Shown: positions 9,287-18,687 of the stretch, piece by piece
Position numbering within the stretch: the first letter of the stretch is position 1
How the letters are laid out: each line of letters opens with the position of its first letter
Assembly: GCF_030697065.1 (NCBI RefSeq)
Contig: NZ_JAUYQU010000087.1
Location: 29,179 to 93,178 of the forward strand
DNA length: 64,000 bases
From: Bradyrhizobium sp.
GTDB taxonomy: Bacteria > Pseudomonadota > Alphaproteobacteria > Rhizobiales > Xanthobacteraceae
Direction of reading: 5' to 3'
Notes under the pieces: generated by a model
Told to the model about the DNA's origin: nothing
The model's input: only the letters and a program-made list of their open reading frames with translations
The model's database searches: none
Program-made: the position numbers and the translations under genes

Positions 9287-9663
9287 GGGCCATTGCTCCG
9301 GGATCTCGTGCCGGGAGTTCAGATAGCAATTTTCGGGGCGGTAGCGTAACGGCGTGGTGGCCACTGTATCGCCGGCGTTGTTCCTGCCGCAAGAGCAGGG
9401 CCGTTGCTCCGCCGATCCTCGCCGTGCCCTCGCGCCGCCACAAATCTTGTGGGGATATCAATGGGTTGGAGAACCTCCAACCCGGTCGAATGCCCCCGTT
9501 CCTGCTTGCTTCGATAGCCTGCATCCTTTATCCGATGGTATGCCTCGCATGCGAGCGGCCCCGGCCGTGATTTAGGCTGGGCGCTTGATCCGGAAGATTG
9601 GGAACCGATTTTCCGAACCGATCATTCTCGGACCGAAACAGTTGCAGAGGGAAGTCTTTCGAA
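9287..9663. other. Intergenic region between divergent ybaK and purA
   Basis: 377 bp with no supported gene. It must hold the promoters of ybaK (leftward) and purA (rightward). Just before purA the stretch GCAGAGGGAAGTCTTTCGAA contains a GAGGGAAG that may serve as the purA ribosome-binding site. No riboswitch or clear repeat was recognised. Confidence 0.5.
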
Positions 9664-10956
9664 ATGGCCAATGTCGTCGTCGTCGGCGCCCAATGGGGCG
9701 ACGAAGGGAAGGGCAAGATCGTCGACTGGTTGTCGGAGCAGGCCGACATCGTCGTGCGCTTCCAGGGCGGACACAATGCCGGCCATACGCTCGTCATCAA
9801 CGGCGTCACCTACAAGCTGGCGCTGTTGCCCTCCGGCGTGTTGCGGCCCTCGAAGCTGGCGGTGATCGGCAACGGCGTCGTGTTCGACCCGCAGGCCTTT
9901 CTCGACGAGGTAACCCGGCTGACAGGCCAGGGGGTCGCCATCAGTCCGGAGAATCTGCGCGTCGCGGAGAACGTTACGCTGATCCTGCCCCTGCATCGCG
10001 AACTCGATGCGCTCCGGGAGTCGGCCAGCGCCCTGACTGCGATCGGCACGACGCGGCGCGGTATCGGCCCGGCCTATGAAGACAAGGTTGGCCGCCGCGC
10101 CATCCGGCTGATGGATCTCGCCGATCTCGACACCCTGCCGCACAAGATCGACCGCCTGCTGACGCACCACAACGCGCTGCGCCGCGGCCTCAAGCTGGAG
10201 GAAATCGACGGCGCCGGCATCCTGAAGGAATTGAGCGCGCTGGCGCCGCAGCTCTTGCCCTACGCCGAGACGGTATGGCGGTTGCTCGACCTCAAGCGCC
10301 GGGAGGGCAAGCGCATCCTGTTCGAGGGCGCGCAAGGCGCCTTGCTGGACGTCGACCACGGCACCTATCCCTATGTCACCTCGTCCAACACCGTGGCGGC
10401 TCAGGCGGCGACCGGTACCGGCATGGGGCCGTCGGCGGTCGGCTATGTCCTCGGGATCTGCAAGGCCTATACGACCCGGGTGGGCCAGGGCCCGTTCCCG
10501 ACCGAGCAGGACAACGAGATCGGCCGCAAGATCGGCGAGCGTGGCCGCGAGTTCGGCACCAATACCGGCCGGCCGCGGCGCTGCGGCTGGTTCGACGCGG
10601 TGCTGGTGCGCCAGACCGTGCGGACCTGCGGCATTCACGGGCTGGCGCTGACCAAGCTCGACATTCTCGACGGCTTCGATTCGATCGAGGTCTGCACCGG
10701 CTATACGCTGGACGGCAAGGAAATCGACCATTTGCCGGCAGGCGAAGGCGCGCAGGCCCGGATCAAGCCGGTCTACGAGACCATCGAGGGCTGGAAGGAA
10801 CCGACCGCCAATGCCCGCTCCTGGGCGGATTTGCCGGCCCAGGCCATCAAATATGTCCGCCGGGTCGAGGAACTGGTGGGTTGTCCCATCGCCTTACTTT
10901 CCACCAGCCCCGAACGCGAGGATACTATTCTGGTGCAGAACCCGTTTGAGGCTTAA
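9664..10956 (+). CDS. purA: Adenylosuccinate synthetase
   Basis: 430 residues, full length for bacterial PurA. It joins IMP and aspartate with GTP hydrolysis in the first committed step to AMP. The N-terminal GTP-binding loop [19 protein letters not shown], the GHNAGHT motif, [14 protein letters not shown] and the C-terminal [12 protein letters not shown] are all present. The ATG at 9664 (MANVVVV) is the conserved start. The downstream proline-rich membrane-protein gene begins 52 bp later and may be cotranscribed. Confidence 0.97.
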   Translation: MANVVVVGAQWGDEGKGKIVDWLSEQADIVVRFQGGHNAGHTLVINGVTYKLALLPSGVLRPSKLAVIGNGVVFDPQAFLDEVTRLTGQGVAISPENLRVAENVTLILPLHRELDALRESASALTAIGTTRRGIGPAYEDKVGRRAIRLMDLADLDTLPHKIDRLLTHHNALRRGLKLEEIDGAGILKELSALAPQLLPYAETVWRLLDLKRREGKRILFEGAQGALLDVDHGTYPYVTSSNTVAAQAATGTGMGPSAVGYVLGICKAYTTRVGQGPFPTEQDNEIGRKIGERGREFGTNTGRPRRCGWFDAVLVRQTVRTCGIHGLALTKLDILDGFDSIEVCTGYTLDGKEIDHLPAGEGAQARIKPVYETIEGWKEPTANARSWADLPAQAIKYVRRVEELVGCPIALLSTSPEREDTILVQNPFEA

Positions 10957-11008
10957 CGAGATGTTACCGGAAGGCCGGCAATGTGAAGGCCTGCAATATT
11001 GAGACGAT

Positions 11009-12649
11009 ATGGCTGATTACTACCCGCTGATCGCCCGCGCCATTGCCGGCCTGGACCCCAGTGCCCCCGGCGAGAGCCGCCGCGCCCTGTACGAACGGGC
11101 CCGCGCCGCGCTGATCGCGCAACTGCGCAGCGTGCAGCCGCCGCTCAGCGAATCCGAAATCACCCGCGAGCGGCTGTCGTTGGAAGAGGCCGTTCGCAAG
11201 GTCGAATCCGAAGCCGCCCAGCGCGCCCGGGACGCCTCGCGCGGCGGCGCTCGCGCCGGCGATTCATTTCGCGCCACCACCAAGCCACCGGCGCGGCCGG
11301 GTGAGCCGGCGCCGCCGGTTGTCGCGCAGCCGCAGCCACCGGCTTCCCCGCCGGTGCCGCCGCGTCCCCGTCCGCCGTTGTCGCCGCCCGCGCGCAACGA
11401 ACGTCCGCCGCTCGGCCAGGACGATCGCCCGCGCGCCCCACGCCCCGACGCTGCTCCGCCGCCGCCGCGTCCGCTGCAACCGCAGGTCCCGATGCAGGAT
11501 CCGCAGCTGCCGCCGACCCGCGAACGCACCGGCGCGCCGCGCCGCGGCCCCGACAACAACGCGCCGCAGGCGCCGGGCATGCGCGGCTTCCGCGACATCG
11601 CCGCCGACGCCGACGATCTCGGCCGCGCGGCGGCGCAGGCCAACCGCTCGGCGCGAAAGACCTACGCCAACGTGCCGTCGCCCTCGCCGGAATTCGACCG
11701 GCTCGAGCCGAGCATGGAGAACCGCGGCGCCGATCCCGACGCGCCCTATTCCTACGACGAATCCGTCGAGGAGGCGGAGCGCTACGCGCCCTCGACGCAG
11801 CCGCAACAACCGCCGCAGCGCCCGCAGCGTTCGCGCCTGACCCAGGACCGCGAGAGCGAGGCGAAGAAGCGGATCCGGTCCGGCACCGTGTTCCCGTTCA
11901 AGAGCGCGATCGCGGTCGGCGTCGTGCTGATCCTGGTCGGCGCCGGCATCCTGTGGGGCAAGTCACTGGTGACGACGGTCAGCGGGCTGTTCAAGTCGCA
12001 GCCGGTGGCGGACGCGCCGAAGGATCCGTCGACGCCGCTGTCGAAGCCGAAGATTCCCGATCGCGTCGGTCAGCCGTCGTCGACCGACCAGGTCGCCCCG
12101 GTGGCGCAGCGCGTGGTGCTGTATGACGAGGATCCTTCCGATCCCAAGGGCAAGCAATATGTCGGCTCGGTGATCTGGCGCACCGAACAGGTCAAGGCGT
12201 CCGGCGCCCAGAAGGCCGATATTGCCGTGCGCGCCGAGATCGAGATCCCCGACCGCCAGTTCAAGATGACGATGTCGTTCCTGCGCAACACCGACACGTC
12301 GCTGCCGGCCAGCCACACCGCGGAACTGACCTTCATCCTGCCGCAGGATTTTGCCGGGGGCGGCATCGGCAACGTGCCGGGCGTGCTGATGAAGTCCAAC
12401 GAGCAGGCCCGCGGCACGCCGCTGGCGGGCTATGCGGTGAAGGTCACCGACGGCCCGAAGGCGCTGTTCCTGGTCGGCCTCTCCAACATCGAGTCCGAGC
12501 GAACGCGCAACATCCAGCTGTTGAAGGAGCGCTCCTGGTTCGACGTGCCGCTGGTCTATGTCAACCAGCGCCGCGCCATCATCGCCATCGAAAAGGGCGC
12601 ACCGGGCGAACGCGCCTTCAACGAGGCCTTCATGGCGTGGGGCGAGTAA
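11009..12649 (+). CDS. Proline-rich single-pass membrane protein of unknown function
   Basis: 546 residues. A conserved-looking N-terminal helical region (MADYYPLIARAIAGL, about residues 1-80) is followed by a long low-complexity Pro/Arg/Ala-rich segment (about 85-290). A single membrane helix follows (SAIAVGVVLILVGAGILWG, about 293-312), then a folded C-terminal domain of about 210 residues (QYVGSVIWRTEQV, FILPQDFAGGGIGNVPGV, ERSWFDVPLVYVNQRRA). The topology suggests a cytoplasmic N-terminus and a periplasmic C-terminal domain. I do not recognise a named domain. It follows purA by 52 bp, suggesting cotranscription. Confidence 0.75.
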   Translation: MADYYPLIARAIAGLDPSAPGESRRALYERARAALIAQLRSVQPPLSESEITRERLSLEEAVRKVESEAAQRARDASRGGARAGDSFRATTKPPARPGEPAPPVVAQPQPPASPPVPPRPRPPLSPPARNERPPLGQDDRPRAPRPDAAPPPPRPLQPQVPMQDPQLPPTRERTGAPRRGPDNNAPQAPGMRGFRDIAADADDLGRAAAQANRSARKTYANVPSPSPEFDRLEPSMENRGADPDAPYSYDESVEEAERYAPSTQPQQPPQRPQRSRLTQDRESEAKKRIRSGTVFPFKSAIAVGVVLILVGAGILWGKSLVTTVSGLFKSQPVADAPKDPSTPLSKPKIPDRVGQPSSTDQVAPVAQRVVLYDEDPSDPKGKQYVGSVIWRTEQVKASGAQKADIAVRAEIEIPDRQFKMTMSFLRNTDTSLPASHTAELTFILPQDFAGGGIGNVPGVLMKSNEQARGTPLAGYAVKVTDGPKALFLVGLSNIESERTRNIQLLKERSWFDVPLVYVNQRRAIIAIEKGAPGERAFNEAFMAWGE

Positions 12650-12784
12650 GGGGCTACGTTCGATCCCGTAGAGATCGGATGGGGCCGGTGGGCGCAATCC
12701 GGGAACGCTGCGCGCGAGTGGCCCCGGATTTTGCAAGGCTCACTCCGGACCGGGAGTCAGGTGGCCGCAACACCACAACCCGTC

Positions 12785-12867
12785 ATCCTCCGCGAAAGCG
12801 GAGGATAAAGTACGCCGCGGCCTGTCGATTTTACCTACTGTCTCTGGAATACTGGATCGCCCGCATT
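12785..12867. repeat. Intergenic palindromic repeat
   Basis: ATCCTCCGC, loop GAAA and GCGGAGGAT form a perfect nine-base stem at 12785-12806. It is followed by a stretch (GCCGCGGCCTGTCG, then TCTCTGGAATACTGGATCGC) that is characteristic of dispersed intergenic repeats in Bradyrhizobium and its relatives. It lies in the 275-bp gap between the proline-rich protein gene and the next small membrane-protein gene; the rest of the gap shows no gene. Confidence 0.55.
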
Positions 12868-12924
12868 CGCGGGTTGCGCTTCGGCAAATTCCGCTATGTT
12901 ACGAAGAAATCTCGAGAGCAACCC

Positions 12925-13344
12925 ATGAAGCGCTATCTGATCTTCGCCGCTGTCGGCCCCTTTCTCGGCGGCTTCCTGCTGCTGTTCGCCACCACCTATG
13001 CCTCCGGCTACTGGACCCAGATCAGCGCCGCGGAGGTGGCAAAACTGTTCGTGGTGTTCGGCAAGACGCTGCAGTTCGCCTATCTGTTCGGCATCGTGCC
13101 GGCACTGATGATGGCGGCGGTGGACGACATCCTGTTTCACGTCCAGCGGATCAACTGGGTGGCGCGGGTGCTGATCGTCGGGGTGATCGCCTTTGCCACG
13201 GCGCTGTTGATCTACGGGGGCCAGAGAACGGACCCCGGCGCGCTCCAGTTCATTCTGTATGGCCTGCCGGGCTTCGTCCCCGCGACCGTGGCGTCATGGC
13301 TGGCGCACAAATACGCCGAGCCGCGGCCGGTAGCGACCGCATAG
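12925..13344 (+). CDS. Small integral membrane protein (DUF5413-like)
   Basis: 139 residues with four predicted membrane segments: KRYLIFAAVGPFLGGFLLLF, FAYLFGIVPALMMAAV, VARVLIVGVIAFATALLIY and LPGFVPATVASWLA. I believe it corresponds to a small family confined to Bradyrhizobium relatives (DUF5413), but this cannot be checked here. The start at 12925 gives a membrane segment directly at the N-terminus, with GAGAGC upstream; the open frame upstream overlaps an intergenic repeat and is not coding. Function unknown. Confidence 0.65.
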   Translation: MKRYLIFAAVGPFLGGFLLLFATTYASGYWTQISAAEVAKLFVVFGKTLQFAYLFGIVPALMMAAVDDILFHVQRINWVARVLIVGVIAFATALLIYGGQRTDPGALQFILYGLPGFVPATVASWLAHKYAEPRPVATA

Positions 13345-13392
13345 CCGCGACGGCGTGACGCAACTTGCGGCCGTTTCGCGCGTTACCATGTG

Positions 13393-13926
13393 ATGACCAT
13401 GTCGAACGAAGAAATCATCTCTCCCAACTCCGCGCGCGGCCGGAAGACCGGGTTTCGCGGGGCCGAGGCGCTTGGCCCCATCATCGATCAGGACGGCCGC
13501 GAGGTCCCTCCTGAGAGGCTGGGTCCGCAGGTCGGCGGCGTCAAGTTCGAGTTCGGAACGTCGAGCAATCCGTTCGGAAATCTCACCCGCGAGCAGCGGC
13601 TGGCGCGGCTCGAAGCCCTGTCGAAGCTGCTCGATGTCGCGTTCGTCGTGCCAGGCACCAACATCCGTTATGGCATCGACGGCCTGATCGGATTGGTCCC
13701 GGTGTTCGGCGATATCATCACCACGGCGATTTCGCTGTGGGTGGTGCGCGAAGCGCGCGCGCTGGGCGCGCCCTGGTATCTGACGACCCGGATGCTGGGC
13801 AATGTCGCGCTCGACGGCGTGGTCGGTCTGGTGCCGATCGCAGGCGACGCCTTCGACGTCATGTTCCGCGCCAACGTTCGCAACGTGCGGATGCTGCAAC
13901 GCTGGCTGGAAAAGCAGCCGCGCTGA
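13393..13926 (+). CDS. DUF4112 domain protein
   Basis: About 177 residues. The C-terminal two thirds match DUF4112: LDVAFVVPGTNIRYGIDGLIGLVP, then two hydrophobic segments (GDIITTAISLWVV and LDGVVGLVPIAGDAFDVMF) and a basic amphipathic end. It is probably an inner-membrane protein of unknown role. Several starts cluster (GTG 13390, ATG 13393, ATG 13399); none has a clear Shine-Dalgarno. It is convergent with the 98-residue gene downstream, separated by a perfect hairpin. Confidence 0.75.
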   Translation: MTMSNEEIISPNSARGRKTGFRGAEALGPIIDQDGREVPPERLGPQVGGVKFEFGTSSNPFGNLTREQRLARLEALSKLLDVAFVVPGTNIRYGIDGLIGLVPVFGDIITTAISLWVVREARALGAPWYLTTRMLGNVALDGVVGLVPIAGDAFDVMFRANVRNVRMLQRWLEKQPR

Positions 13927-13953
13927 ACATTGGACGATGTCGACTTGGATTCA

Positions 13954-13980
13954 TTCACCTCTCCCGACGGGAGAGGTGAA
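13954..13980. terminator. Hairpin between convergent genes
   Basis: TTCACCTCTCCC, loop GAC and GGGAGAGGTGAA make a perfect 12-base stem between the convergent genes ending at 13926 and 14022. There is no T-tract on either side, so termination would be weak or the element is a derived RIME-type palindrome. Confidence 0.5.
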
Positions 13981-14021
13981 GTAAGCATGCGCCCAGGTAA
14001 AAAGCCTACCGGAAGAGATTC

Positions 14022-14318
14022 TTACGCGGCGTCCGCGTTGGCGTCGTTACCGGCGGGCTCGGGTTCGGGGGCACGCGGGCGACGCTCGAGCGGAAAGTCC
14101 TGGCTTTCATACAGCGTGCGAATGCCGCTCTGGTCGAAGCGGGCCTCGTCGACCTGGAGATACGCGCCGTTCAGCGAATCCGCCGGCAATTCCTCGATCG
14201 CGAAGCGAACCGCTTCGGCCGCGGTGCCAAACCGCCGGTAGGCGAAGCCCGCCCGCTTCTTCTTGCGGATCGCGGCAGGAAACAGTTCGGCGGCAGTATT
14301 GTAACTGAAGGCAGCCAT
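14022..14318 (-). CDS. Small conserved protein of unknown function
   Basis: 98 residues: MAAFSYNTAAELFPAA, then an alpha/beta stretch (AYRRFGTAAEAVRFAIEELP, ADSLNGAYLQVDEARFD, IRTLYES) and an acidic/proline-rich tail. No signal peptide or membrane segment. The composition and codon use match the neighbouring alphaproteobacterial genes. I do not recognise a characterised family. A gap of 221 bp to the next gene upstream (14319-14539) shows no further coding region. Confidence 0.65.
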   Translation of the reverse strand: MAAFSYNTAAELFPAAIRKKKRAGFAYRRFGTAAEAVRFAIEELPADSLNGAYLQVDEARFDQSGIRTLYESQDFPLERRPRAPEPEPAGNDANADAA

Positions 14319-14539
14319 GGTCAGTGACCTCTAATCTTTTTCGTGAGGACGCGATTCGGAAACCGCGAACGTGTCGTGCGGGCGGGGCTCAAGGGCGCCG
14401 TCGGCACACGTCATTTCAGGACAGTCTTTAATATAAGCTCGTTTGCCAGAAATGCGACTCCTGACAGGCCGGATGATGAATCCGCGCATCCTGGTACCGC
14501 TTTCGTATTTAGTTATGATATTTCAATGGCTTGCGCGGG

Positions 14540-14704
14540 TCAAAGCTTGCCGAGCAGCAGCAGGATGAGCAGCACGACCAGAATGACGGCGCCGAGACCC
14601 ATGCCGGAGTGGCCAAAGCCGTATCCATAGCCGCCGAACCGGCCGCTGAAGCCGCCCAACAGGAAAATAATCAGGATGATGACGAGTATCGTTCCGAGCG
14701 ACAT
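14540..14704 (-). CDS. Tiny hydrophobic membrane protein (DUF3309-like)
   Basis: 54 residues: MSLGTILVIILIIFLLGGFSG, a Gly/Tyr/Phe-rich turn (RFGGYGYGFGHSGMG) and a second membrane segment AVILVVLLILLLLGKL. This is the layout of the small DUF3309-type proteins found in many Rhizobiales. The start at 14704 has GGGGAG eight to twelve bases upstream; extending to 14770 adds an unrelated basic segment. Function unknown. Confidence 0.65.
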   Translation of the reverse strand: MSLGTILVIILIIFLLGGFSGRFGGYGYGFGHSGMGLGAVILVVLLILLLLGKL

Positions 14705-14818
14705 GGCACTCTCCCCCGAGAGGCGGCCGGCGAACGGAAATCCGCCGCTACGCCTCCGGTAGCCAAGCATATCCCGGGCCAGGGTTCCATCGCGGGAACG
14801 ACCGGCTCCTCGTCCCAG

Positions 14819-15232
14819 CTATTTCGGCTGCAGCTTCAGGGCCGCCGAATTGATGCAGTAGCGCAGGCCGGTCGGGCCGGGGCCGTCCTCGAACACGTGG
14901 CCGAGATGGCCATTGCATTTCGAGCACAGTACTTCGGTCCGGACCATGCCGTGGCTGATGTCGCGTTCCTCGTCGACATGGCTCTCCAGCGCCGGCTGGG
15001 TAAAGCTCGGCCAGCCGCAGCCGGAATCGAACTTGGCGTCGGATTCGAACAGCGTCTGGCCGCAGCCGGCGCAGATATAGGTGCCGGCGCGATGCTCATG
15101 CTCGTATTCCCCGGAGAACGGCCGCTCGGTGGCCTTCTCGCGCAACACCGCATACTGCATCGGCGTCAGTTCCTTGCGCCACTCGGCGTCGCTCTTCTCG
15201 AGCCTGCCGTCCGTCGTCCTGGTGTCAGACAT
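14819..15232 (-). CDS. msrB: Peptide-methionine (R)-S-oxide reductase
   Basis: 137 residues, full length. The four zinc-binding cysteines are in C54AGC57 and C103SKC106, the fold signature GCGWPSF is present, and the catalytic cysteine is C126 in RYCINS. It reduces methionine-R-sulfoxide with thioredoxin. There is no signal peptide, so it is cytoplasmic. It lies 24 bp downstream of msrA on the same strand, so the two form an operon for complete repair of oxidised methionine. Confidence 0.95.
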   Translation of the reverse strand: MSDTRTTDGRLEKSDAEWRKELTPMQYAVLREKATERPFSGEYEHEHRAGTYICAGCGQTLFESDAKFDSGCGWPSFTQPALESHVDEERDISHGMVRTEVLCSKCNGHLGHVFEDGPGPTGLRYCINSAALKLQPK

Positions 15233-15256
15233 TCATCCTCCTCGTGAATTGCGCCT

Positions 15257-15973
15257 TCAGTTGGTGGCCTTCGCCTGGCTCACCAGCGTCGGCTTCGCCG
15301 TATAGTGCTCCGCGAAGATCTTCTTCAGGTTCTCGACCTTCGGAAGGTCGTGCATGCGGATATAAGGCTGGTTCGGGTGCAGCGTCAGGTAATCCTGGTG
15401 ATAGGCCTCGGCCGGATAAAACGCCTCCAGCGGCCCGACCTTGGTCACGATCGGCTTTCTGTAGACTTTGGCGGCGTTGAGCTGGGCGATATAGGCCTCC
15501 GCCACCTTCTTCTGCTCGTCGGAATTGGTGAATATCTCCGAGCGATAATGGGTGCCGACATCGGGGCCCTGGCGGTTCAACTGCGTCGGGTCGTGCACGA
15601 CGGAAAAGAAAATCTGCAGCAGCTTGCCGTAGCTGATCTTCTTCGGGTCGTATTTGATCTCGACCGTCTCGGCATGGCCGGTGGCGCCGGTCGTGATCAT
15701 GGTGTAGTTCGCGGTCGCCTTGCTGCCGCCGGCATAGCCGGATACCGCGTTCAGCACGCCCGCGGTATGCTGGAACACGCCCTGCACGCCCCAGAAGCAG
15801 CCCCCGGCGAGGATGGCGGTCTGGACTCCGTCGGTGGCTTTGGCGTCGACCGCGGGGGCGGGAATGATCACGGCGTCTTCGGCCGCGCGCGCGGGCGCGA
15901 GGGCCAGGGCTGAGATCGCCAGCGCGCTGAGCGCGGCGGCTCCAAGCGAAAGGCGGGTGAAGCTGCGGGACAT
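15257..15973 (-). CDS. msrA: Peptide-methionine (S)-S-oxide reductase with signal peptide
   Basis: 238 residues. The catalytic motif GGCFWG (Cys59) is followed by VFQHTAGVLNAVSGYAGG and the typical HYRSEIF block. The first 30 residues (MSRSFTRLSLGAAALSALAI...ARA) form a Sec signal peptide, so this MsrA is probably periplasmic, unlike its partner MsrB. Two cysteine-poor segments mean resolving cysteines are not obvious beyond Cys59. It is first in an msrA-msrB operon. Confidence 0.93.
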   Translation of the reverse strand: MSRSFTRLSLGAAALSALAISALALAPARAAEDAVIIPAPAVDAKATDGVQTAILAGGCFWGVQGVFQHTAGVLNAVSGYAGGSKATANYTMITTGATGHAETVEIKYDPKKISYGKLLQIFFSVVHDPTQLNRQGPDVGTHYRSEIFTNSDEQKKVAEAYIAQLNAAKVYRKPIVTKVGPLEAFYPAEAYHQDYLTLHPNQPYIRMHDLPKVENLKKIFAEHYTAKPTLVSQAKATN

Positions 15974-16159
15974 GGGGTTTCCTCAGGGGTCAGCGGATGG
16001 GTGAGCAGTTTAATGAGGCTGCCACGGTTCGCAACGCCGGCGGCCTGCCCGATGTCCCCAAGATACGCGGCGGGACGGGGGTTGTTACGGCCGAATGCAC
16101 ACGAGTTCGTGAACCTTCTCCCTTCCCCACCGCTTCGCGGGAGGAGGGGATGCGCCGGC

Positions 16160-17269
16160 TCAGATCACCACGCTCAGCCGCTTGGCGGCGCGCGTAATGC
16201 CGGTGTAGAGCCAGCGGGCGCGGCTTTCCTGGAAGGCAAAACTTTCGTCGAACAGCACCACGTCGTCCCATTGCGACCCCTGCGACTTGTGCACCGTCAG
16301 CACGTAGCCGTAGTCGAACTCGTCATAGGGTTTGCGCTGTTCCCACGGGATGGTGTCGATGGCGCCGCCGAAGCAGTCGCCGCGCACCGACACCTTCGTC
16401 ACCTTGTGCCCGAAGTCTTCATCCGGCGACAATCGCATGGTGATGATCTGGGATTTCGACGCTGCACGCGACTTCACCCGCCACAGCCCGCCATTGAAGA
16501 GGCCCTTCTTGCGGTTGTTGCGCAGGCACACCAGCTTGTCGCCGGCAACGGGAAGGGGATCCTCGATGTTCTGCTTCTGCCGCACCCGCATGTTGTAGGC
16601 ACGCCGGGTATTGTTGCGGCCGACCAGCACCTGGTCGGCCTGCATCACCCTTTCGGGATCGAGTTCGTTGCGCGACACCACCTGGCTCTCGCCGTAGCGG
16701 CCGATATCGAGGTCGCGGCCCTCGCGCACGTCCATCGACATCCGGATGATCGGGTCGTCCTGGGCCTGGCGATGCACCTCGGTCAGCATCACGTCGGGTT
16801 CGCTGTCAGTGAAGAAGCCGCCGCCCTGGATCGGCGGCAACTGCGCGGGGTCGCCGAGCACCAGCAGCGGACATTCGAACGACATCAGGTCGCGCCCGAG
16901 TTCGGCGTCCACCATCGAGCATTCGTCGATCACGATCAGCTTGGCTTTCGAGGCCGGCGCGTCGTCCCACAGCTCAAAACTCGGCTGCTCGACGCCGGAT
17001 TCGCGCGCGCGGTAGATCAAGGAGTGGATGGTGGAGGCGTTGTCGCAGCCCTTGTTGCGCATCACCAGGGCGGCCTTGCCGGTGAAGGCCGCGAATTTCA
17101 CCCCGCCCTCGACGCCCTCGGCGATGTGCCGCGCCAGCGTGGTCTTGCCGGTACCGGCATAGCCGAACAGCCGGAACACCGGCGGCGTGCCGTTCCTGCC
17201 CGGTTTGGCCTTGAGCCAGTCGGCAACGGCTTTCAGCGCGGCGTCCTGATGCGGCGTAAAGGTCGGCAT
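16160..17269 (-). CDS. RecD-like ATP-dependent DNA helicase / AAA ATPase
   Basis: About 369 residues. Walker A is FGYAGTGKTTLA near residue 36 and Walker B is LIVIDECSMVD, followed by LVLGDPAQLPPIQGG (motif III type). The C-terminus has the UvrD/RecD fold signature YVLTVHKSQGSQWD and WLYTGITRAAKRL. This is the short RecD2/Dda-like superfamily 1 helicase without an N-terminal domain. Such proteins unwind DNA 5' to 3', often with a phage or plasmid link; no phage genes lie nearby. The start at 17269 (MPTFTPHQ) begins the helicase core; the frame upstream lacks homology. Confidence 0.85.
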   Translation of the reverse strand: MPTFTPHQDAALKAVADWLKAKPGRNGTPPVFRLFGYAGTGKTTLARHIAEGVEGGVKFAAFTGKAALVMRNKGCDNASTIHSLIYRARESGVEQPSFELWDDAPASKAKLIVIDECSMVDAELGRDLMSFECPLLVLGDPAQLPPIQGGGFFTDSEPDVMLTEVHRQAQDDPIIRMSMDVREGRDLDIGRYGESQVVSRNELDPERVMQADQVLVGRNNTRRAYNMRVRQKQNIEDPLPVAGDKLVCLRNNRKKGLFNGGLWRVKSRAASKSQIITMRLSPDEDFGHKVTKVSVRGDCFGGAIDTIPWEQRKPYDEFDYGYVLTVHKSQGSQWDDVVLFDESFAFQESRARWLYTGITRAAKRLSVVI

Positions 17270-17466
17270 GGGATCTCGATAAAGGGGAGAGACGGGCAGC
17301 GAGTGCGACCGCGACTCACCTGTCAAAGCTAACCATTCGCGCTGCTCTTGCAAGGCGACTTCCGCCGCGCGGAATTGCGGGGAGGCCGGACACTGAAGCA
17401 GGCTGGACTCACGCTTTCACGGGAATACACTGTTTGAAAAACAACGAGCCGCGCGGGAGCGAAATC

Positions 17467-18678
17467 ATGAAATTCGGCATCTTCTATGAGCTGCAACTGC
17501 CGCGCCCTTGGGAGGCCGGGAGCGAACTGAAGCTCTACCAGGACGCGTTGACGCAGCTGGAGACCGCCGACCGGCTCGGCTACGATCATGCCTGGGTGGT
17601 GGAACATCATTTCCTCGAGGAATATTCGCATTCGCCGTCGCCGGAGTCCTTTCTCGCCGCGGCCAGCCAGCGCACCAGTAACATCCGGCTCGGCCACGGC
17701 ATCTTCCAGCTCACCACCAATCATCCGGCGCGCGTCGCCGAACGGGTCGCGGTGCTCGATCTCTTGAGCAACGGCCGCTGCGAATTCGGCATGGGCGAAA
17801 GCGCCTCGATCACGGAACTCACGCCGTTCGGCCGCGACATGGAGACGAAGAAGGAAGTGTTCGAGGAGGCGGTCGCCGCCATCTTCCCGATGTTCGGGGA
17901 GGGCGGCAGCGAGCATCACGGCAAGTATTTCGACATTCCGCTGCGCAACGTGGTGCCCAAACCCGTGCAGAAGCCGCACCCGCCATTGTGGATGGCGTGC
18001 TCGCAACTGCCGACCATCGAGCGTGCCGGCCGGCACGGTTTTGGCGCGCTCGGCTTCCAGTTCGTCAGCGCAGATGCCGCCCATGCCTGGGTGCACGCCT
18101 ATTACAACGCCATTACAAAACGGCTGAAGAAGCTGGCGGACTACGAGATCAATCCGAACATGGCGCTGGTGTCGTTCTTCATGTGCGCGAAGACCGACGA
18201 GGAGGCCCGCGCGCGGGCGGATGGCGCAACCTTCTTCCAGTTCGCGCTGCGCTTCTACGGCGCCTCGCAGAACCGGCAGCGTCCCGATCCCGGCACCGTC
18301 AACATGTGGGACGAATACAACAAGTGGAAGCGCGAAAATCCGGAAGCCCAGGAGGCCGCCTTGCGCGGCGGCCTGATCGGTTCGCCCGAAACCATTCGCA
18401 GGAAACTGCGGCGTTTCAGAAGCTCTCATATCGACCAGGTGATCCTGCTCAACCAGGCCGGCAAGAACAGCCACGAGCACATCTGCGATTCGCTCGAACT
18501 GTTCGCGAAGGAAGTCATGCCGGAGTTCCGCGAGGACCCGGAACATGACGCCTGGAAGGCCGGCGTGATGAGCGGCGCCATCAAGCTCGAGGAAATCGAT
18601 ACCGAGGCGTTCACGGATCGCTACGGCAAGCTGGCGGTGACTGTCGCGCCGGCAAAGGCAAACGCGGCGGCGAGTTAG
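17467..18678 (+). CDS. LLM-class flavin-dependent oxidoreductase (luciferase-like)
   Basis: 403 residues. The protein has the bacterial luciferase-like TIM barrel: MKFGIFYELQLPRPW at the start, YDHAWVVEHHFLEEYSHSPSP, NIRLGHGIFQLTTNHPARVAE and RCEFGMGESASITEL. It uses FMNH2 and oxygen to oxidise an unknown substrate, so a flavin reductase must be supplied from elsewhere. The start at 17467 has GGGAG eight bases upstream. It is divergent from the helicase gene and convergent with the alpha/beta hydrolase. Confidence 0.85.
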   Translation: MKFGIFYELQLPRPWEAGSELKLYQDALTQLETADRLGYDHAWVVEHHFLEEYSHSPSPESFLAAASQRTSNIRLGHGIFQLTTNHPARVAERVAVLDLLSNGRCEFGMGESASITELTPFGRDMETKKEVFEEAVAAIFPMFGEGGSEHHGKYFDIPLRNVVPKPVQKPHPPLWMACSQLPTIERAGRHGFGALGFQFVSADAAHAWVHAYYNAITKRLKKLADYEINPNMALVSFFMCAKTDEEARARADGATFFQFALRFYGASQNRQRPDPGTVNMWDEYNKWKRENPEAQEAALRGGLIGSPETIRRKLRRFRSSHIDQVILLNQAGKNSHEHICDSLELFAKEVMPEFREDPEHDAWKAGVMSGAIKLEEIDTEAFTDRYGKLAVTVAPAKANAAAS

Positions 18679-18687
18679 CGAGTTCGC

